Part shown: piece after piece, positions 33,154 to 42,706 of the stretch
How the letters are laid out: each line of letters starts with the position of its first letter
How positions within the stretch are numbered: position 1 is the first letter of the stretch
From: Variovorax paradoxus
GTDB lineage: Bacteria > Pseudomonadota > Gammaproteobacteria > Burkholderiales > Burkholderiaceae_C
NCBI RefSeq assembly: GCF_022009635.1
Contig: NZ_CP091716.1
Coordinates: 1,317,001 to 1,381,000, forward strand
Reading direction: 5' to 3'
Length of the DNA stretch: 64,000 nt
The notes under the pieces: generated by a model
The model's database searches: none
Told to the model about the DNA's origin: nothing
The model's input: the letters and a program-made list of their open reading frames with translations, nothing else
Translations under genes and position numbers: made by a program

Positions 33154-33906
33154 ATGAGCAACGCCAGCAAGCCCTTCGACTTCAGCCAGTTCGTCCCCGG
33201 ATTCGACTTCCTGAAGAACCTCGCCGGCGGTTCGGGCGCTGGCGCCGTGCCCGGCATTCCGAGCCTCGCGAGCTGGGTCGCGCCCACGCTGAGCGTGGAA
33301 GAGGTCGACAAGCGCATCCAGGAGCTCAAGACGGTCCAGTACTGGCTCGAGCAGAACGGCCACGCGCTCAAGGCCACCATCCAGGCGCTCGAAGTGCAGA
33401 AGATGACGCTGTCGACGCTGCGCGGCATGAACGTTCGCATGGAAGACATCGCGAGCGCGTTCACCAAGCAGGCTGCGGCCATGGCCCCGGCGCCCGTGGC
33501 GGCAGCGCCCGCCGCCGCGCCCGAGCCGGAACCCGAAGAGGTCGAGGAAGAAGACGAGCTTCCCGAGGAAGAGGCAACCCCGGCGCCGAAGAAATCGCGC
33601 GCGCGGCCGGCCGCCGCCAAGTCGAAGGCCGCCGACGGCGCCGGCGTGGTCGACCCCATGCAGTGGTGGGGCTCGCTCACCGAGCAGTTCCAGCAGATCG
33701 CCAGCTCGGCGCTGCAGGACGCCGCGCAACTGAAAGTGCCGGCCATGGCCCAGCCGCTGGCCGACGCGGTCGGCAAGGCGATGGGCGGCAAGCCGGCGGC
33801 AACGGCGGCCCGCAAGCCTGTCGCCGCGGCAAAGAAAGCGGCGGCTCCGGCCGCCAGGAAGAAGACGTCGACCGCCGCGCGCAAGCGAACCTCCAGCCGG
33901 CGCTGA
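33154..33906 (+). CDS. phaM: PhaM-like polyhydroxyalkanoate granule protein
   Basis: A 250-residue protein. The N-terminal PhaM module (FDFSQFVPGFDFLKNLAGG, then APTLSVEEVDKRIQELKTVQ and LEQNGHALKATIQALEVQK, residues about 8-100) matches the Ralstonia PHB-granule protein that activates PhaC and links granules to the nucleoid. An acidic stretch (about 125-145) precedes an Ala/Lys/Arg-rich tail (about 205-250) of histone-H1 type, suited to DNA binding. AGGAG lies about ten bases before ATG 33154. It is not next to phaC, which is usual for this family. Confidence 0.85.
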   Translation: MSNASKPFDFSQFVPGFDFLKNLAGGSGAGAVPGIPSLASWVAPTLSVEEVDKRIQELKTVQYWLEQNGHALKATIQALEVQKMTLSTLRGMNVRMEDIASAFTKQAAAMAPAPVAAAPAAAPEPEPEEVEEEDELPEEEATPAPKKSRARPAAAKSKAADGAGVVDPMQWWGSLTEQFQQIASSALQDAAQLKVPAMAQPLADAVGKAMGGKPAATAARKPVAAAKKAAAPAARKKTSTAARKRTSSRR

Positions 33907-33951
33907 CGTCATACCCATATATTTTTGGAAAAGAACGGGTTGGCACGCATC

Positions 33952-35232
33952 ATGAAACTGTTTCCTTCCGGCCATGCCACCCATCCGCAATGGCGCATGG
34001 CGGCCGGCCTCGTGCTGGCCCAATTGCGCGCACAGATGGCATTGCCCGACTACGCGTCGTCGCCGACGCTCGGGCTGCTCTACATCACCGACCACTACGC
34101 CGCCGAGGCGCAGGACATCCTCGATCACCTGAGCGCCGAGTTGCCCGAGGTCACCGACTGGTCGGGCACCGTCGGCGTCGGCGTGGCGGCCAACAACGCC
34201 GAGTACTTCGACGAGCCCGGCATGACGCTGATGCTCTGCGCGCTGCCCAGCGACCAGTACCGTGTGTTTTCGGGCGTGGCGCCGCTGGGCAACTCCGAAA
34301 TGAGCGGCTTCGAGGCCCATACCGCGCTGGTGCACGCCGACCCGGCCACGCCTGACCTGACCGAGCTGATCGCCGAGATGGCGGGCCGCACCGACACCGG
34401 CTACCTGTTCGGCGGACTCTCGTCGGGCCGGGGTGGCGCGCTGCAATTCGCGATCGGCGGCAACGGCAACATTCGCGGCCACGGGGCGGCGGGCGGGGTG
34501 TTTTCAGGCGGCCTGTCGGGCGTGGTGTTCGGCGACGGCGTGCGGCTGGTGTCGCGCGTCACGCAGGGCTGCCAGCCGCTGCGCTCGGGCGCGGTGCGTG
34601 AACGCGAGATCACCGAGGCCGAAGGCAACCTGCTGCTCAAGCTCGACGGCGAGCCCGCGCTCGACGTGCTGCTGGCCGACCTGCAGGTGTCGCTGGAGCG
34701 GCCGCAAGAGGCCATCGACGCCGTGCGCAACACGCTGGTCGGGCTGGCCGATGCGGGCAGCGACGGCATCCGCCGTACCGGCGACCTGGGCGCCGACGTG
34801 CTGGTGCGCCACATCATCGGGCTCGACCCGACGCGGCGCGGCATCGCCATTGCCGACACGGCCGAAGCCGGCATGCGGCTGACCTTCTGCCGCCGCAACG
34901 CGCAGGCCGCGCGGGCCGACCTGATGCGCATCTGCGCCGAAATCCGCGAAGAGCTGGAGCCCGAGGAGCAGACGCTGGCCACCGCGCGCGCCGTGGCGGC
35001 GGGCGAGGCCGAGGCGGCGCCGCATCCGGCGCGGCGCATTGCGGGGGCGGTGTACGTGAGCTGCTCCGGACGCGGAGGGCCTCATTTCGGCGCGCCGGGC
35101 GCGGAACTGCAGATCGTGCGGCACGCGCTGGGCGACGTGCCGCTGGTCGGATTTTTTGCCGCAGGGGAGATCGCGCGGCACCACCTATATGGCTATACGG
35201 GGGTGCTGACGGTGTTCACTGCCGACGACTGA
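33952..35232 (+). CDS. FIST N- and C-domain sensory protein
   Basis: A 426-residue protein of the FIST family, in which FIST_N (about residues 40-230) and FIST_C (about 240-400) are predicted small-ligand sensors, perhaps for amino acids. YLFGGLSSGRGG and GVFSGGLSGVVFGDGVRLVS are FIST_N-like, and VGFFAAGEIA with LYGYTGVLTVF closes the FIST_C domain. No output domain is fused, so it must act with a partner. I chose ATG 33952 (MKLFPSGHATHPQW); the frame opens at 33925 with a TTG. It is convergent with dadA (18-base gap). Confidence 0.88.
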   Translation: MKLFPSGHATHPQWRMAAGLVLAQLRAQMALPDYASSPTLGLLYITDHYAAEAQDILDHLSAELPEVTDWSGTVGVGVAANNAEYFDEPGMTLMLCALPSDQYRVFSGVAPLGNSEMSGFEAHTALVHADPATPDLTELIAEMAGRTDTGYLFGGLSSGRGGALQFAIGGNGNIRGHGAAGGVFSGGLSGVVFGDGVRLVSRVTQGCQPLRSGAVREREITEAEGNLLLKLDGEPALDVLLADLQVSLERPQEAIDAVRNTLVGLADAGSDGIRRTGDLGADVLVRHIIGLDPTRRGIAIADTAEAGMRLTFCRRNAQAARADLMRICAEIREELEPEEQTLATARAVAAGEAEAAPHPARRIAGAVYVSCSGRGGPHFGAPGAELQIVRHALGDVPLVGFFAAGEIARHHLYGYTGVLTVFTADD

Positions 35233-35250
35233 ACGCGGCCCGGCCGCCGA

Positions 35251-36552
35251 TCAGGCCGGCTGCAGCACGCGCGGCTGCGGCGCCGGCATTCCCGTGAACG
35301 CGAAATCCACCTCCGGCGCCAGCCCGCTCACGATGCGCGCGATCGACTTGCCCGAGCCGCAGGCGTGCGTCCAGCCGAGCGTGCCGTGGCCGGTGTTCAG
35401 GAACAGGTTCGCGAGCTTCGTCTTGCCGATCAGCGGCACGTTGCTTGGGGTGGCGGGGCGCAGGCCGGTCCAGAACTGGGCCCGCGTAGTGTCGCCGGCG
35501 CCGGGGAACAGCTCTTCGACACGGCGCACGATGGCTTCGCAGCGCACGCGGTTCAGGTCGCGGTCGTAGCCGTTGAGCTCGGCGGTGCCCGCGATGCGCA
35601 GGCGGTCACCCGACTCCGAGGTGTAGCGCGAGAACACCAGTTTGAATTCGTCGTCGGTCAGCGAGACCTGATGCGCCTTGGAGGCGTCCTTGACGGGCAG
35701 CGTGACCGAGTAGCCCTTGGCCGGGTAGATCGGCAGGCGGATGCCCAGCGGCGCCGCCAGCAGCGGGCTCAGCGAGCCCATCGCCATCACGAAGGCATCG
35801 CCGCGGATGCGCTGGAAGCGGCCTTCGGCGTCGGTGACTTCGACGTGGTCGATGCCGCCGCCGGCCTCGCGCAGGGCGGTGACGGTGTGGCTCATTAGGA
35901 ATTTCACGCCGGCTTCAGCCGCGAGGCGCGACAGCTCGCGCGCGAAGCGGTTGGCGTCGCCGGACTCGTCCTCGGCTGTGTAGGTCGCGCCCGCCAGCTT
36001 GGGGCGGATGTGGGCGAGGGCGGGTTCGATCTTCACAGCCTCGTCGGCCGAGATCACTTGGCGCTCGCAGCCGAGGGCGCGCATCTGCTCGGCGGGCGCG
36101 AGGGCGCCGTCGAACTCCTTCTGCGTCGTGTAGAAGTGGAGGATGCCCTGGGTGCGCTGGTCGTAGTCCAGACTGGTGTCGCGGCGCAATTGCTGCAACA
36201 TCTCGCGGCTATATGTGCCAAGACGCACGATCTGCTCGATGTTGTGGCGTGTGCGCGCCGGCGTGCATTCGCGCAGGAACTGCAGGCCCCAGAGCCACTG
36301 GCGCATGTCGGCGCGGATGCGGAACAGCAGCGGAGCGTCTTCCTTGCCAAGCCACTGAAGCACCTTGAGTGGCGCGCTGGGGTTGGCCCAGGGTTCGGCA
36401 TGGCTGACGGAAATTTGCCCGCCGTTGGCGAAGCTGGTTTCGGCGGCCGGCGTGGCCTGCCGGTCGATCACGGTCACTTCGTGGCCGAGTTGCTGGAGGT
36501 AGTAAGCCGAGGTCACGCCGAGCAGGCCGGCGCCAAGAACGATCACGCGCAT
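35251..36552 (-). CDS. dadA: D-amino acid dehydrogenase (DadA-like)
   Basis: A 433-residue FAD-dependent oxidoreductase that oxidises D-amino acids (and possibly glycine) to keto acids and passes electrons to the respiratory chain. The FAD Rossmann motif is VLGAGLLGVTSAYYLQQLG at residues 5-23. TSFANGGQISVSHAEPWANP is a DadA hallmark, and GLRPATPSNVPLIGKTKLAN and LNTGHGTLGWTHACGSG are the C-terminal flavin motifs. A tandem glycine riboswitch precedes it on the same strand, which points to glycine as a regulator and perhaps a substrate. Confidence 0.92.
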   Translation of the reverse strand: MRVIVLGAGLLGVTSAYYLQQLGHEVTVIDRQATPAAETSFANGGQISVSHAEPWANPSAPLKVLQWLGKEDAPLLFRIRADMRQWLWGLQFLRECTPARTRHNIEQIVRLGTYSREMLQQLRRDTSLDYDQRTQGILHFYTTQKEFDGALAPAEQMRALGCERQVISADEAVKIEPALAHIRPKLAGATYTAEDESGDANRFARELSRLAAEAGVKFLMSHTVTALREAGGGIDHVEVTDAEGRFQRIRGDAFVMAMGSLSPLLAAPLGIRLPIYPAKGYSVTLPVKDASKAHQVSLTDDEFKLVFSRYTSESGDRLRIAGTAELNGYDRDLNRVRCEAIVRRVEELFPGAGDTTRAQFWTGLRPATPSNVPLIGKTKLANLFLNTGHGTLGWTHACGSGKSIARIVSGLAPEVDFAFTGMPAPQPRVLQPA

Positions 36553-36619
36553 TTCAAGTACCTTTGAGGTGCTGCGCTTGAATGGCGGGCGTGGATGTGT
36601 ACTATTGAATTAATAGCAA

Positions 36620-36647
36620 GCAACCGGACGACCGCTGTCCAAGTTGC
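36620..36647 (-). other. Hairpin between glycine aptamer and dadA
   Basis: GCAAC-C-GGAC pairs with GTCC-AA-GTTGC around GACCGCT (plus-strand reading) just downstream of the second aptamer. It is the best candidate for the riboswitch expression platform. No T run follows it on the minus strand, so it may act on translation or be part of an alternative fold rather than a plain terminator. Confidence 0.4.
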
Positions 36648-36649
36648 CG

Positions 36650-36875
36650 CTCCCCCTGTCCTCGGTACCTGAGAGATTCATCCGTTGCGCCATTGCAACG
36701 AATTTGCTCCTTCGGTGCGCCACATGACGTGGCGGCTCTCCAGACGGCGTTTCAGTTGATGCAGTACTGACCCCTTGCCGAAATTCCAAGATTTCGTCGG
36801 GCCGACCTGAGCGTTTATGGGAGTTTGCGCCTTCGGTAGGGCCACCGGGGTGGCTCGCTCTCCTGCAGTTGAGGA
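36650..36875 (-). promoter_or_regulatory. Tandem glycine riboswitch upstream of dadA
   Basis: Reading the minus strand, aptamer 1 (about 36868-36803) shows GCAGGAGAGCG, CTACCGAAGGCGCAA and AACGCTCAGG. Aptamer 2 (about 36748-36655) shows CTGGAGAGCC, GCACCGAAGGAGCAA, ATCTCTCAGGTACCGAGGAC. These are the hallmark elements of the two-aptamer glycine riboswitch: two GGAGAG openings, two CACCGAAGG.GCAA junctions and two CUCAGG closings. It lies about 100 bases upstream of dadA in the same orientation and is expected to switch that gene on or off with glycine. Confidence 0.93.
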
Positions 36876-36945
36876 ATTGTAGGCGGGGCCTGTGCGGGCG
36901 CCAAGCCTTTCACAACCGCGTCATCAAGCCACGCTGAGTGACGCG

Positions 36946-36973
36946 TCTTGAAACACATCGCCGATGGGATAAT
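36946..36973 (+). promoter_or_regulatory. Candidate sigma-70 promoter for rfbBDAC
   Basis: TCTTGA (36946-36951) and GATAAT (36968-36973) are separated by 16 bases, the only good promoter-like pair in the gap between the riboswitch start and rfbB (37029). Transcription would start near 36980. Not tested against background. Confidence 0.4.
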
Positions 36974-37028
36974 GCCCGGAAGACTGTCATAAGGCGGTCA
37001 ATAGACAAGTCTTTTCGCGGGAGACCCC

Positions 37029-38099
37029 ATGATTCTGGTAACCGGCGGCGCCGGTTTTATTGGCGCCAATTTTGTACTCGACTGGATCGTTCGGAACGAC
37101 GAGCCGGTCGTCAATCTCGACAAGCTCACCTATGCCGGCAACCTGGAGACCCTTGCGTCCCTGAAGGGCAATCCGAAGCATATCTTCGTGCAAGGCGATA
37201 TAGGTGACAGCGCACTGATCGACCGCCTGCTGGCCGAACACAAGCCGCGTGCGGTGGTGAACTTTGCAGCGGAGTCGCACGTCGACCGCTCGATTCATGG
37301 CCCTGAAGATTTCGTGCAGACCAACGTGCTCGGCACCTTTCGCCTGCTCGAATCGGTGCGGGGCTTCTGGAGCGCGCTGCCGGCCGACCAGAAAGCCGCC
37401 TTCCGTTTCCTGCACGTGTCGACAGACGAGGTCTACGGCTCGCTGTCAAAGACCGACCCGGCCTTCACCGAGGAAAACAAGTACGAGCCAAACAGCCCGT
37501 ACTCGGCCAGCAAGGCTGCCAGCGATCATCTGGTGCGCGCTTGGCATCACACCTACGGCCTGCCGGTGCTGACGACCAATTGCTCGAACAACTACGGTCC
37601 GTTCCATTTTCCCGAGAAGCTGATCCCCCTGATGATCGTCAACGCGCTGGCCGGCAAGAGCCTGCCCGTATATGGCGACGGTATGCAGGTGCGTGACTGG
37701 CTTTATGTGAAGGACCACTGCAGCGCCATTCGCCGCGTGCTTGAGGCCGGCCGCTTGGGCGAGACCTACAACGTGGGCGGCTGGAACGAGAAGCCGAACA
37801 TCGAGATCGTGAACACGGTTTGCGCGCTGCTGGACGAGTTGCGTCCCCGCGCCGACGGCAAGCCATACAAGGAGCAGATCACCTACGTCACCGACCGCCC
37901 GGGCCATGATCGCCGCTACGCGATCGACGCGCGCAAGCTGGAGCGGGAGCTGCGCTGGAAGCCGGCCGAGACTTTTGACACCGGCATCCGCAAGACCGTG
38001 GAGTGGTATTTGGCGAACGGCGACTGGGTGAGCAACGTGCAAAGCGGCGCGTATCGCGAGTGGGTGGAGAAGCAGTACGACGCGAAGGCTTCCGCATGA
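37029..38099 (+). CDS. rfbB: dTDP-glucose 4,6-dehydratase
   Basis: A 356-residue SDR-type enzyme converting dTDP-glucose to dTDP-4-keto-6-deoxyglucose. [17 protein letters not shown] is the NAD site at residues 4-20. [10 protein letters not shown] holds the catalytic Thr-Asp-Glu, [15 protein letters not shown] the Tyr-Lys pair, and [12 protein letters not shown] is the family signature. Length fits RfbB/RmlB. It is the first gene of rfbBDAC, and its product also feeds the amino-sugar branch (42247 onward). The stop overlaps the rfbD start by four bases. Confidence 0.97.
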   Translation: MILVTGGAGFIGANFVLDWIVRNDEPVVNLDKLTYAGNLETLASLKGNPKHIFVQGDIGDSALIDRLLAEHKPRAVVNFAAESHVDRSIHGPEDFVQTNVLGTFRLLESVRGFWSALPADQKAAFRFLHVSTDEVYGSLSKTDPAFTEENKYEPNSPYSASKAASDHLVRAWHHTYGLPVLTTNCSNNYGPFHFPEKLIPLMIVNALAGKSLPVYGDGMQVRDWLYVKDHCSAIRRVLEAGRLGETYNVGGWNEKPNIEIVNTVCALLDELRPRADGKPYKEQITYVTDRPGHDRRYAIDARKLERELRWKPAETFDTGIRKTVEWYLANGDWVSNVQSGAYREWVEKQYDAKASA

Positions 38100-38986
38100 A
38101 GTTGCTGTTGCTTGGCAAAGACGGGCAGGTTGGTTGGGAACTGCAGCGCAGCTTGGCTTCGCTGGGTGAGCTGATCGCGCTCGGCTCTGCCAGCACCGAC
38201 TTTCATGCCGATTTCAGCAGCCCTGAGCAGTTGGCGGACACCGTAATGAAAGTGCGGCCTGACGTCATCGTCAATGCCGCGGCTCACACTGCTGTCGACA
38301 AGGCCGAAAGCGAGCCTGACTTCGCTCGAAAGCTCAATGCCACGGCGCCCGGTGTGCTTGCGGATGCCGCGCAGCGCGTAGGTGCGCTGATCGTGCACTA
38401 CTCCACCGACTATGTGTTCGATGGAAGCGGGAGCGCTCCCTGGAAGGAGTCCGATGCCACCGGCCCCCTTAGCGCCTACGGCCGTACCAAGCTCGAAGGC
38501 GAGCAACTGGTAGCCGGCAACTGCGCCAGGCACCTTATTTTTCGAACGAGCTGGGTGTATGCGGCGCGGGGCGGAAATTTCGCAAAGACCATGCTGCGGC
38601 TTGCCAAAGAGCGTGACCGACTCACCGTAATCAACGACCAGTTTGGTGCGCCGACGGGGGCCGAATTGCTTGCCGATATCACGGCGCATGCCATTCGGGC
38701 TACTTTGAAGGATGTCGCGAAGACCGGCATTTACCACGCGGTGGCGAGTGGGGAGACCTCTTGGCACGGCTATGCACGCTTCGTTCTTGAGCAGGCCCGG
38801 CAGGCCGGCGTAGAGCTCAAGGCGCCGCCGGAAGCCGTGGAGGCTGTTCCGACCAGCGCATTTCCAACACCTGCGACGCGGCCGCACAACTCGCGTCTCG
38901 ACACCACGAAGCTGCAAGCCACTTTCGATCTGACCATGCCTCCTTGGCAAAACGGTGTGGCACGCATGCTGCGCGAAACGCTCTGA
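38096..38986 (+). CDS. rfbD: dTDP-4-dehydrorhamnose reductase
   Basis: A 296-residue NADPH-dependent reductase making dTDP-L-rhamnose from the 4-keto intermediate. [20 protein letters not shown] is the nucleotide site, [13 protein letters not shown] the family motif, [10 protein letters not shown] and [12 protein letters not shown] the catalytic region. The ATG at 38096 overlaps the rfbB stop. rfbA follows after 20 bases. Confidence 0.96.
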   Translation: MKLLLLGKDGQVGWELQRSLASLGELIALGSASTDFHADFSSPEQLADTVMKVRPDVIVNAAAHTAVDKAESEPDFARKLNATAPGVLADAAQRVGALIVHYSTDYVFDGSGSAPWKESDATGPLSAYGRTKLEGEQLVAGNCARHLIFRTSWVYAARGGNFAKTMLRLAKERDRLTVINDQFGAPTGAELLADITAHAIRATLKDVAKTGIYHAVASGETSWHGYARFVLEQARQAGVELKAPPEAVEAVPTSAFPTPATRPHNSRLDTTKLQATFDLTMPPWQNGVARMLRETL

Positions 38987-39006
38987 CTCACTCGCAAAGA
39001 ACAAAT

Positions 39007-39894
39007 ATGACGCAACGCAAAGGCATCATCCTCGCAGGCGGCTCGGGCACCCGGCTGCATCCCGCGACGCTCGCCATGAGCAAGCAACTGCTCCCGGTGT
39101 ACGACAAGCCGATGATCTACTACCCGCTGAGCACGTTGATGCTCGGCGGCATGCGCGACATCCTGATCATCAGCACGCCACAGGACACCCCCCGCTTTCA
39201 GCAACTGCTGGGCGACGGTAGCCAGTGGGGCATCAATCTCCAGTACGCCGTTCAGCCGAGCCCCGACGGTCTGGCGCAGGCTTTCATCATCGGTGACAAG
39301 TTCGTCGGCAATGCCCCCAGCGCCCTCGTGCTTGGCGACAACATTTTCTATGGGCACGACTTCGCACAATTGCTCGGCGATGCCGACGAGCAGAAGGCCG
39401 GGGCAACCGTGTTTGCTTATCACGTCCATGACCCGGAGCGCTATGGCGTGGTGGCTTTCGATGCGCAGGGCAAGGCCAGCAGCATCGAGGAAAAACCGTT
39501 GAAGCCCAAAAGCAACTACGCCGTGACGGGGCTTTATTTCTACGACAACCAGGTCATCGATATTGCGAAAGCGGTGAAGCCGAGCGCCCGTGGTGAACTC
39601 GAAATTACCGCAGTCAATCAAGCCTACCTCGATCTTGGTCAATTGAATGTCCAGATCATGCAGCGCGGCTACGCCTGGCTAGACACCGGCACGCACGAGA
39701 GCTTGCTCGAGGCGGGGCAGTTCATTGCAACGCTGGAGCATCGGCAGGGGCTCAAGATCGCCTGTCCGGAAGAAATTGCGTGGCGCCACGGCTTCATCGA
39801 TAGCGAGCAGCTTGCCAGGCTTGCCGCACCGCTTCAGAAAAACGGCTACGGCAAATACCTCAACCACCTGCTGGCCGAGGGAGTGCGTTCATGA
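39007..39894 (+). CDS. rfbA: Glucose-1-phosphate thymidylyltransferase
   Basis: A 295-residue nucleotidyltransferase that makes dTDP-glucose from Glc-1-P and d[23 protein letters not shown] is the nucleotide loop at residues 6-25. [17 protein letters not shown] and [11 protein letters not shown] are RfbA/RmlA signatures. Length matches the family. The last bases overlap rfbC (ATGA). Confidence 0.97.
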   Translation: MTQRKGIILAGGSGTRLHPATLAMSKQLLPVYDKPMIYYPLSTLMLGGMRDILIISTPQDTPRFQQLLGDGSQWGINLQYAVQPSPDGLAQAFIIGDKFVGNAPSALVLGDNIFYGHDFAQLLGDADEQKAGATVFAYHVHDPERYGVVAFDAQGKASSIEEKPLKPKSNYAVTGLYFYDNQVIDIAKAVKPSARGELEITAVNQAYLDLGQLNVQIMQRGYAWLDTGTHESLLEAGQFIATLEHRQGLKIACPEEIAWRHGFIDSEQLARLAAPLQKNGYGKYLNHLLAEGVRS

Positions 39895-40439
39895 AGGTCA
39901 CGCGGACGGCCATTGCAGATGTGCTGCTGATCGAGCCCACTGTTTTTGGCGATGCCCGGGGTTTTTTCTTCGAAAGCTTCAACCAGAAGGCGTTCGATGA
40001 GGCGGTCGGCGCGCATGTCGAGTTTGTCCAGGACAATCATTCGCGCTCGACCAAAGGGGTGTTGCGCGGGTTGCACTATCAGCTGCAGCAGCCGCAAGGC
40101 AAGCTTGTGCGCGTGGTGCGCGGTGCGGTTTTCGATGTTGCCGTGGACATCCGCAAGTCATCGCCCACCTTCGGCCAATGGGTCGGAAGTGAACTGTCCG
40201 AAGAGAACCACACGCAATTGTGGGTTCCTCCGGGGCTGGCCCACGGATTCCTGGTGCTCAGCGACTCCGCCGACTTTCTCTACAAGACGACGGACTACTA
40301 TGCGCCGAAGCATGAACGGTGCATTGCATGGAACGACGAGACGTTGTCGATTGCCTGGCCGGATATCGGTGTGGCACCCAAGCTGTCAGCAAAGGATGCT
40401 GCGGCACCGACCTTTGCCTTGGCCGAGCTGGGCGAATAG
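39891..40439 (+). CDS. rfbC: dTDP-4-dehydrorhamnose 3,5-epimerase
   Basis: A 182-residue cupin-fold epimerase of the rhamnose pathway. [20 protein letters not shown] contains the catalytic His, and [20 protein letters not shown] and [18 protein letters not shown] complete the active site. The ATG at 39891 overlaps rfbA by four bases. About 158 non-coding bases follow before the next gene, so rfbBDAC is a compact unit. Confidence 0.97.
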   Translation: MKVTRTAIADVLLIEPTVFGDARGFFFESFNQKAFDEAVGAHVEFVQDNHSRSTKGVLRGLHYQLQQPQGKLVRVVRGAVFDVAVDIRKSSPTFGQWVGSELSEENHTQLWVPPGLAHGFLVLSDSADFLYKTTDYYAPKHERCIAWNDETLSIAWPDIGVAPKLSAKDAAAPTFALAELGE

Positions 40440-40597
40440 GTCGCCATCCGACAACGGTCCGAATTCCTGATGCTTGAGCGGGCATCAGTGCTTGCCCACT
40501 TTTGAGAATCTTCAAGAAATGACGAAACGCCTTGACTCTGCTGCACCCATCGGGCGCAAGTGCCTCTGCGGTTCGCTGTTTCTCAGGAGTCTCACCA

Positions 40598-42247
40598 GTG
40601 TCTGAAGGCGGCGAGGTCGTGAGTAGTTTGCCAATCAAGGAGAAGGCCAGGCGCCTCTACAGGGCTGCCAAGGGAGCATTCCGCAAGCGAGTGCCAAGAA
40701 AGGTGCCCTCCCTCGCGCTGCTTTTTGACGCGGGCTGGTATGCAAAGGGGCTTGGGAAAAAGGCAGTTCTCGAGAACCCGCTCGACCATTATCTGAAGGT
40801 CGGGTTCATGACAGGGGATCCCAACCCCATGTTCGATACGGCGTGGTACGTGGCGCGGCACCCTGAGTTGCGTTCAGGCCGGAAAAATCCGTTCGTTCAT
40901 TATTTCGAAATAGGTGAGCGTGCCGGTGATCCGCCGAGCCCTCGATTCGATCCAAAGTGGTATTTGGAGAAATATCCGGATGTTGCCGCGACGAGGGCGA
41001 GCCCTCTGGCGCATTTCTTGAGATTTGGTGCTGCCGAAGGGCGGCTTCCCAAGCGGCCCGCGCACTTTGATTCTTGGGCGGCACTCTCTGGTTATTTGGC
41101 CGAATTGCCGCCAACGTTGGCGGCCGTGCCTTGCTCGATCGAGCTACCCGTGCGTGCCATGGGTTCCTTGGAAACCCTGCAGGAAGGTGGCAATGCCCGA
41201 GATATTTTCCGGGTGGCCGGTGGATTCTGCGAAGGGTTGAATGGTGCGCCGGATTACCCGCCGAGTGCATATGTTGCGCGGATAGAAAAATCGATGCTGC
41301 TTGCCGGCACACGCTACCTTGTTGCTCCTTCCGGATTTTTGCTGCATGACGAAAATGCGCATTTCCTTGCGCAGCCGGATGTCGCCGTCAAATACAAAAA
41401 GGCAACGCGCTCTGCAACTTCTGGCCAACTGAACTTGGAAGCAATGCTGCGCCAGGGCGCATGGGTCGAGTCCGGCTTGAATGTCATGCATGAGTATGAA
41501 AATAATTATTTTCATTTCATTGCAGAAACATTGCCACGGATGATTCTGGCGGAAGAAGCCGGAGTTCCGCCTACAGTGCCATTTCTCGTGACGGGCGACC
41601 TTCATCCCAATATCGAAAAGCTTTTCGACATTTCCAATACTGCGCGCAGACCCGTCATCGCCTTGGAGAAGGGGACACTGTATCGAGTGGAGGAGATGTA
41701 CTATCCCTCCGATCTCACATCGGTCATTGATGCATACGAGGGTGGCCGCGCAGCTCGGCAAACCGGTCTTGATGTAGGTCGTATTCGCATGGCCATTGAT
41801 CGTTGCAAACAGCGCTTCCCGGTTGGCGCAATCGCTGGGAAGCGAAGGATTTTTGCCAGTCGCAACGGAAGTTACCGAAATTTATTGAATCAAAAGCAGA
41901 TTGAAAATCGCCTGCTGAAAATTGGTTTTGAAATCGTATGCGCCGATGAGTTGGATCTCGAGGAGCAAATTCGAATATTTCAGGATGCCGAGATGGTAGT
42001 GGGCTCGACGGGAGCGCAGATGAGCAATATGGTTTGGTGTCGACCGGGCACTCGCGTGCTTGTGCTGGCATCCGACCACCCAAGTCACCAACTCTACTTC
42101 TGGGAGCTTCTGGGGCGGGTGTCCGGTGCGGCGGTGACGATTTTGCAAGGGCCACGTGCAAACGCGCGAGACGATATTTACAGCTTACACGATGATTATT
42201 ATGTCGACGAAGGTGCCGTGGTCGCGGCAATCTCGCGCATAAAATAA
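40598..42247 (+). CDS. GT61-family glycosyltransferase with N-terminal WY repeats
   Basis: A 549-residue protein. Residues about 43-151 hold three tandem copies of a 35-40-residue motif: FDAGWYAKG, FDTAWYVARHPEL and FDPKWYLEKYPDVA, each followed by NP-x-x-HYF/HF and a G-x-x-x-G turn. The C-terminal half (about 250-549) is a GT61 (DUF563) domain, with MHEYENNYFHFIAETLPR, ASRNGSYRNLLNQ and VVGSTGAQMSNMVWCRPGTR. The usual His of the GxHGA motif is Thr here. I chose GTG 40598 because AGGAG sits 8 bases upstream; the frame also opens at TTG 40532. Confidence 0.82.
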   Translation: MSEGGEVVSSLPIKEKARRLYRAAKGAFRKRVPRKVPSLALLFDAGWYAKGLGKKAVLENPLDHYLKVGFMTGDPNPMFDTAWYVARHPELRSGRKNPFVHYFEIGERAGDPPSPRFDPKWYLEKYPDVAATRASPLAHFLRFGAAEGRLPKRPAHFDSWAALSGYLAELPPTLAAVPCSIELPVRAMGSLETLQEGGNARDIFRVAGGFCEGLNGAPDYPPSAYVARIEKSMLLAGTRYLVAPSGFLLHDENAHFLAQPDVAVKYKKATRSATSGQLNLEAMLRQGAWVESGLNVMHEYENNYFHFIAETLPRMILAEEAGVPPTVPFLVTGDLHPNIEKLFDISNTARRPVIALEKGTLYRVEEMYYPSDLTSVIDAYEGGRAARQTGLDVGRIRMAIDRCKQRFPVGAIAGKRRIFASRNGSYRNLLNQKQIENRLLKIGFEIVCADELDLEEQIRIFQDAEMVVGSTGAQMSNMVWCRPGTRVLVLASDHPSHQLYFWELLGRVSGAAVTILQGPRANARDDIYSLHDDYYVDEGAVVAAISRIK

Positions 42248-42702
42248 TGAGCAAGGGAACGACGATGAAAGAGACTAGAAAATTCGGGACATCCCTGTCT
42301 GATGCGGTTGAATTGATCGACTTGGAGCGCTTGAGCGATCCAAGAGGAAATTTGACCTTCATCGAGGGCGGTCGGCACATTCCCTTTGATGTCCAGCGTG
42401 TGTACTATTTGTACGATGTTCCGGCGGGGGAAGCCCGCGGAGGGCATGCACATCACAATCTCCAGCAATTGATCATTGCAGTAGCCGGCAGTTTTGATGT
42501 CATTCTGGACAATGGCTTCGAGAGAAAAACCGTGACCTGCAATCGTCCCTTCCAGGGGATTTTAATGAAATCCCTGGTTTGGCGAGAATTGAATAATTTT
42601 TCTTCGGGTGCTGTCTGCCTGGTGCTGGCATCCATGAAATACGAAGAGTCCGATTACATCCGAAATTACGAAGATTTCATTTCTGTTGCGCGAAAAGGAT
42701 AA
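42247..42702 (+). CDS. dTDP-4-keto-6-deoxyglucose 3,4-ketoisomerase (FdtA/QdtA-like)
   Basis: A 151-residue cupin of the FdtA/WxcM-C family. It moves the keto group of dTDP-4-keto-6-deoxyglucose from C4 to C3. [38 protein letters not shown] (the His pair at the active site) and [20 protein letters not shown] are the family segments. FdtA and QdtA differ in C4 stereochemistry, which cannot be told by eye. It overlaps the GT61 stop by one base and precedes the aminotransferase, making an Fdt/Qdt AB pair. Confidence 0.9.
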   Translation: MSKGTTMKETRKFGTSLSDAVELIDLERLSDPRGNLTFIEGGRHIPFDVQRVYYLYDVPAGEARGGHAHHNLQQLIIAVAGSFDVILDNGFERKTVTCNRPFQGILMKSLVWRELNNFSSGAVCLVLASMKYEESDYIRNYEDFISVARKG

Positions 42703-42706
42703 TCCC

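Noticed and set aside
36620..36875. Possible Rho-independent terminator between rfbB and dadA
   Set aside because: The hairpins here are the aptamer stems of the glycine riboswitch on the minus strand; no T run follows.
40719..41051. Repeats at the start of the first GT61 gene as a CRISPR or DNA repeat
   Set aside because: Similarity is at protein level only (W-Y and P-D-V motifs); the DNA copies differ in sequence and spacing.
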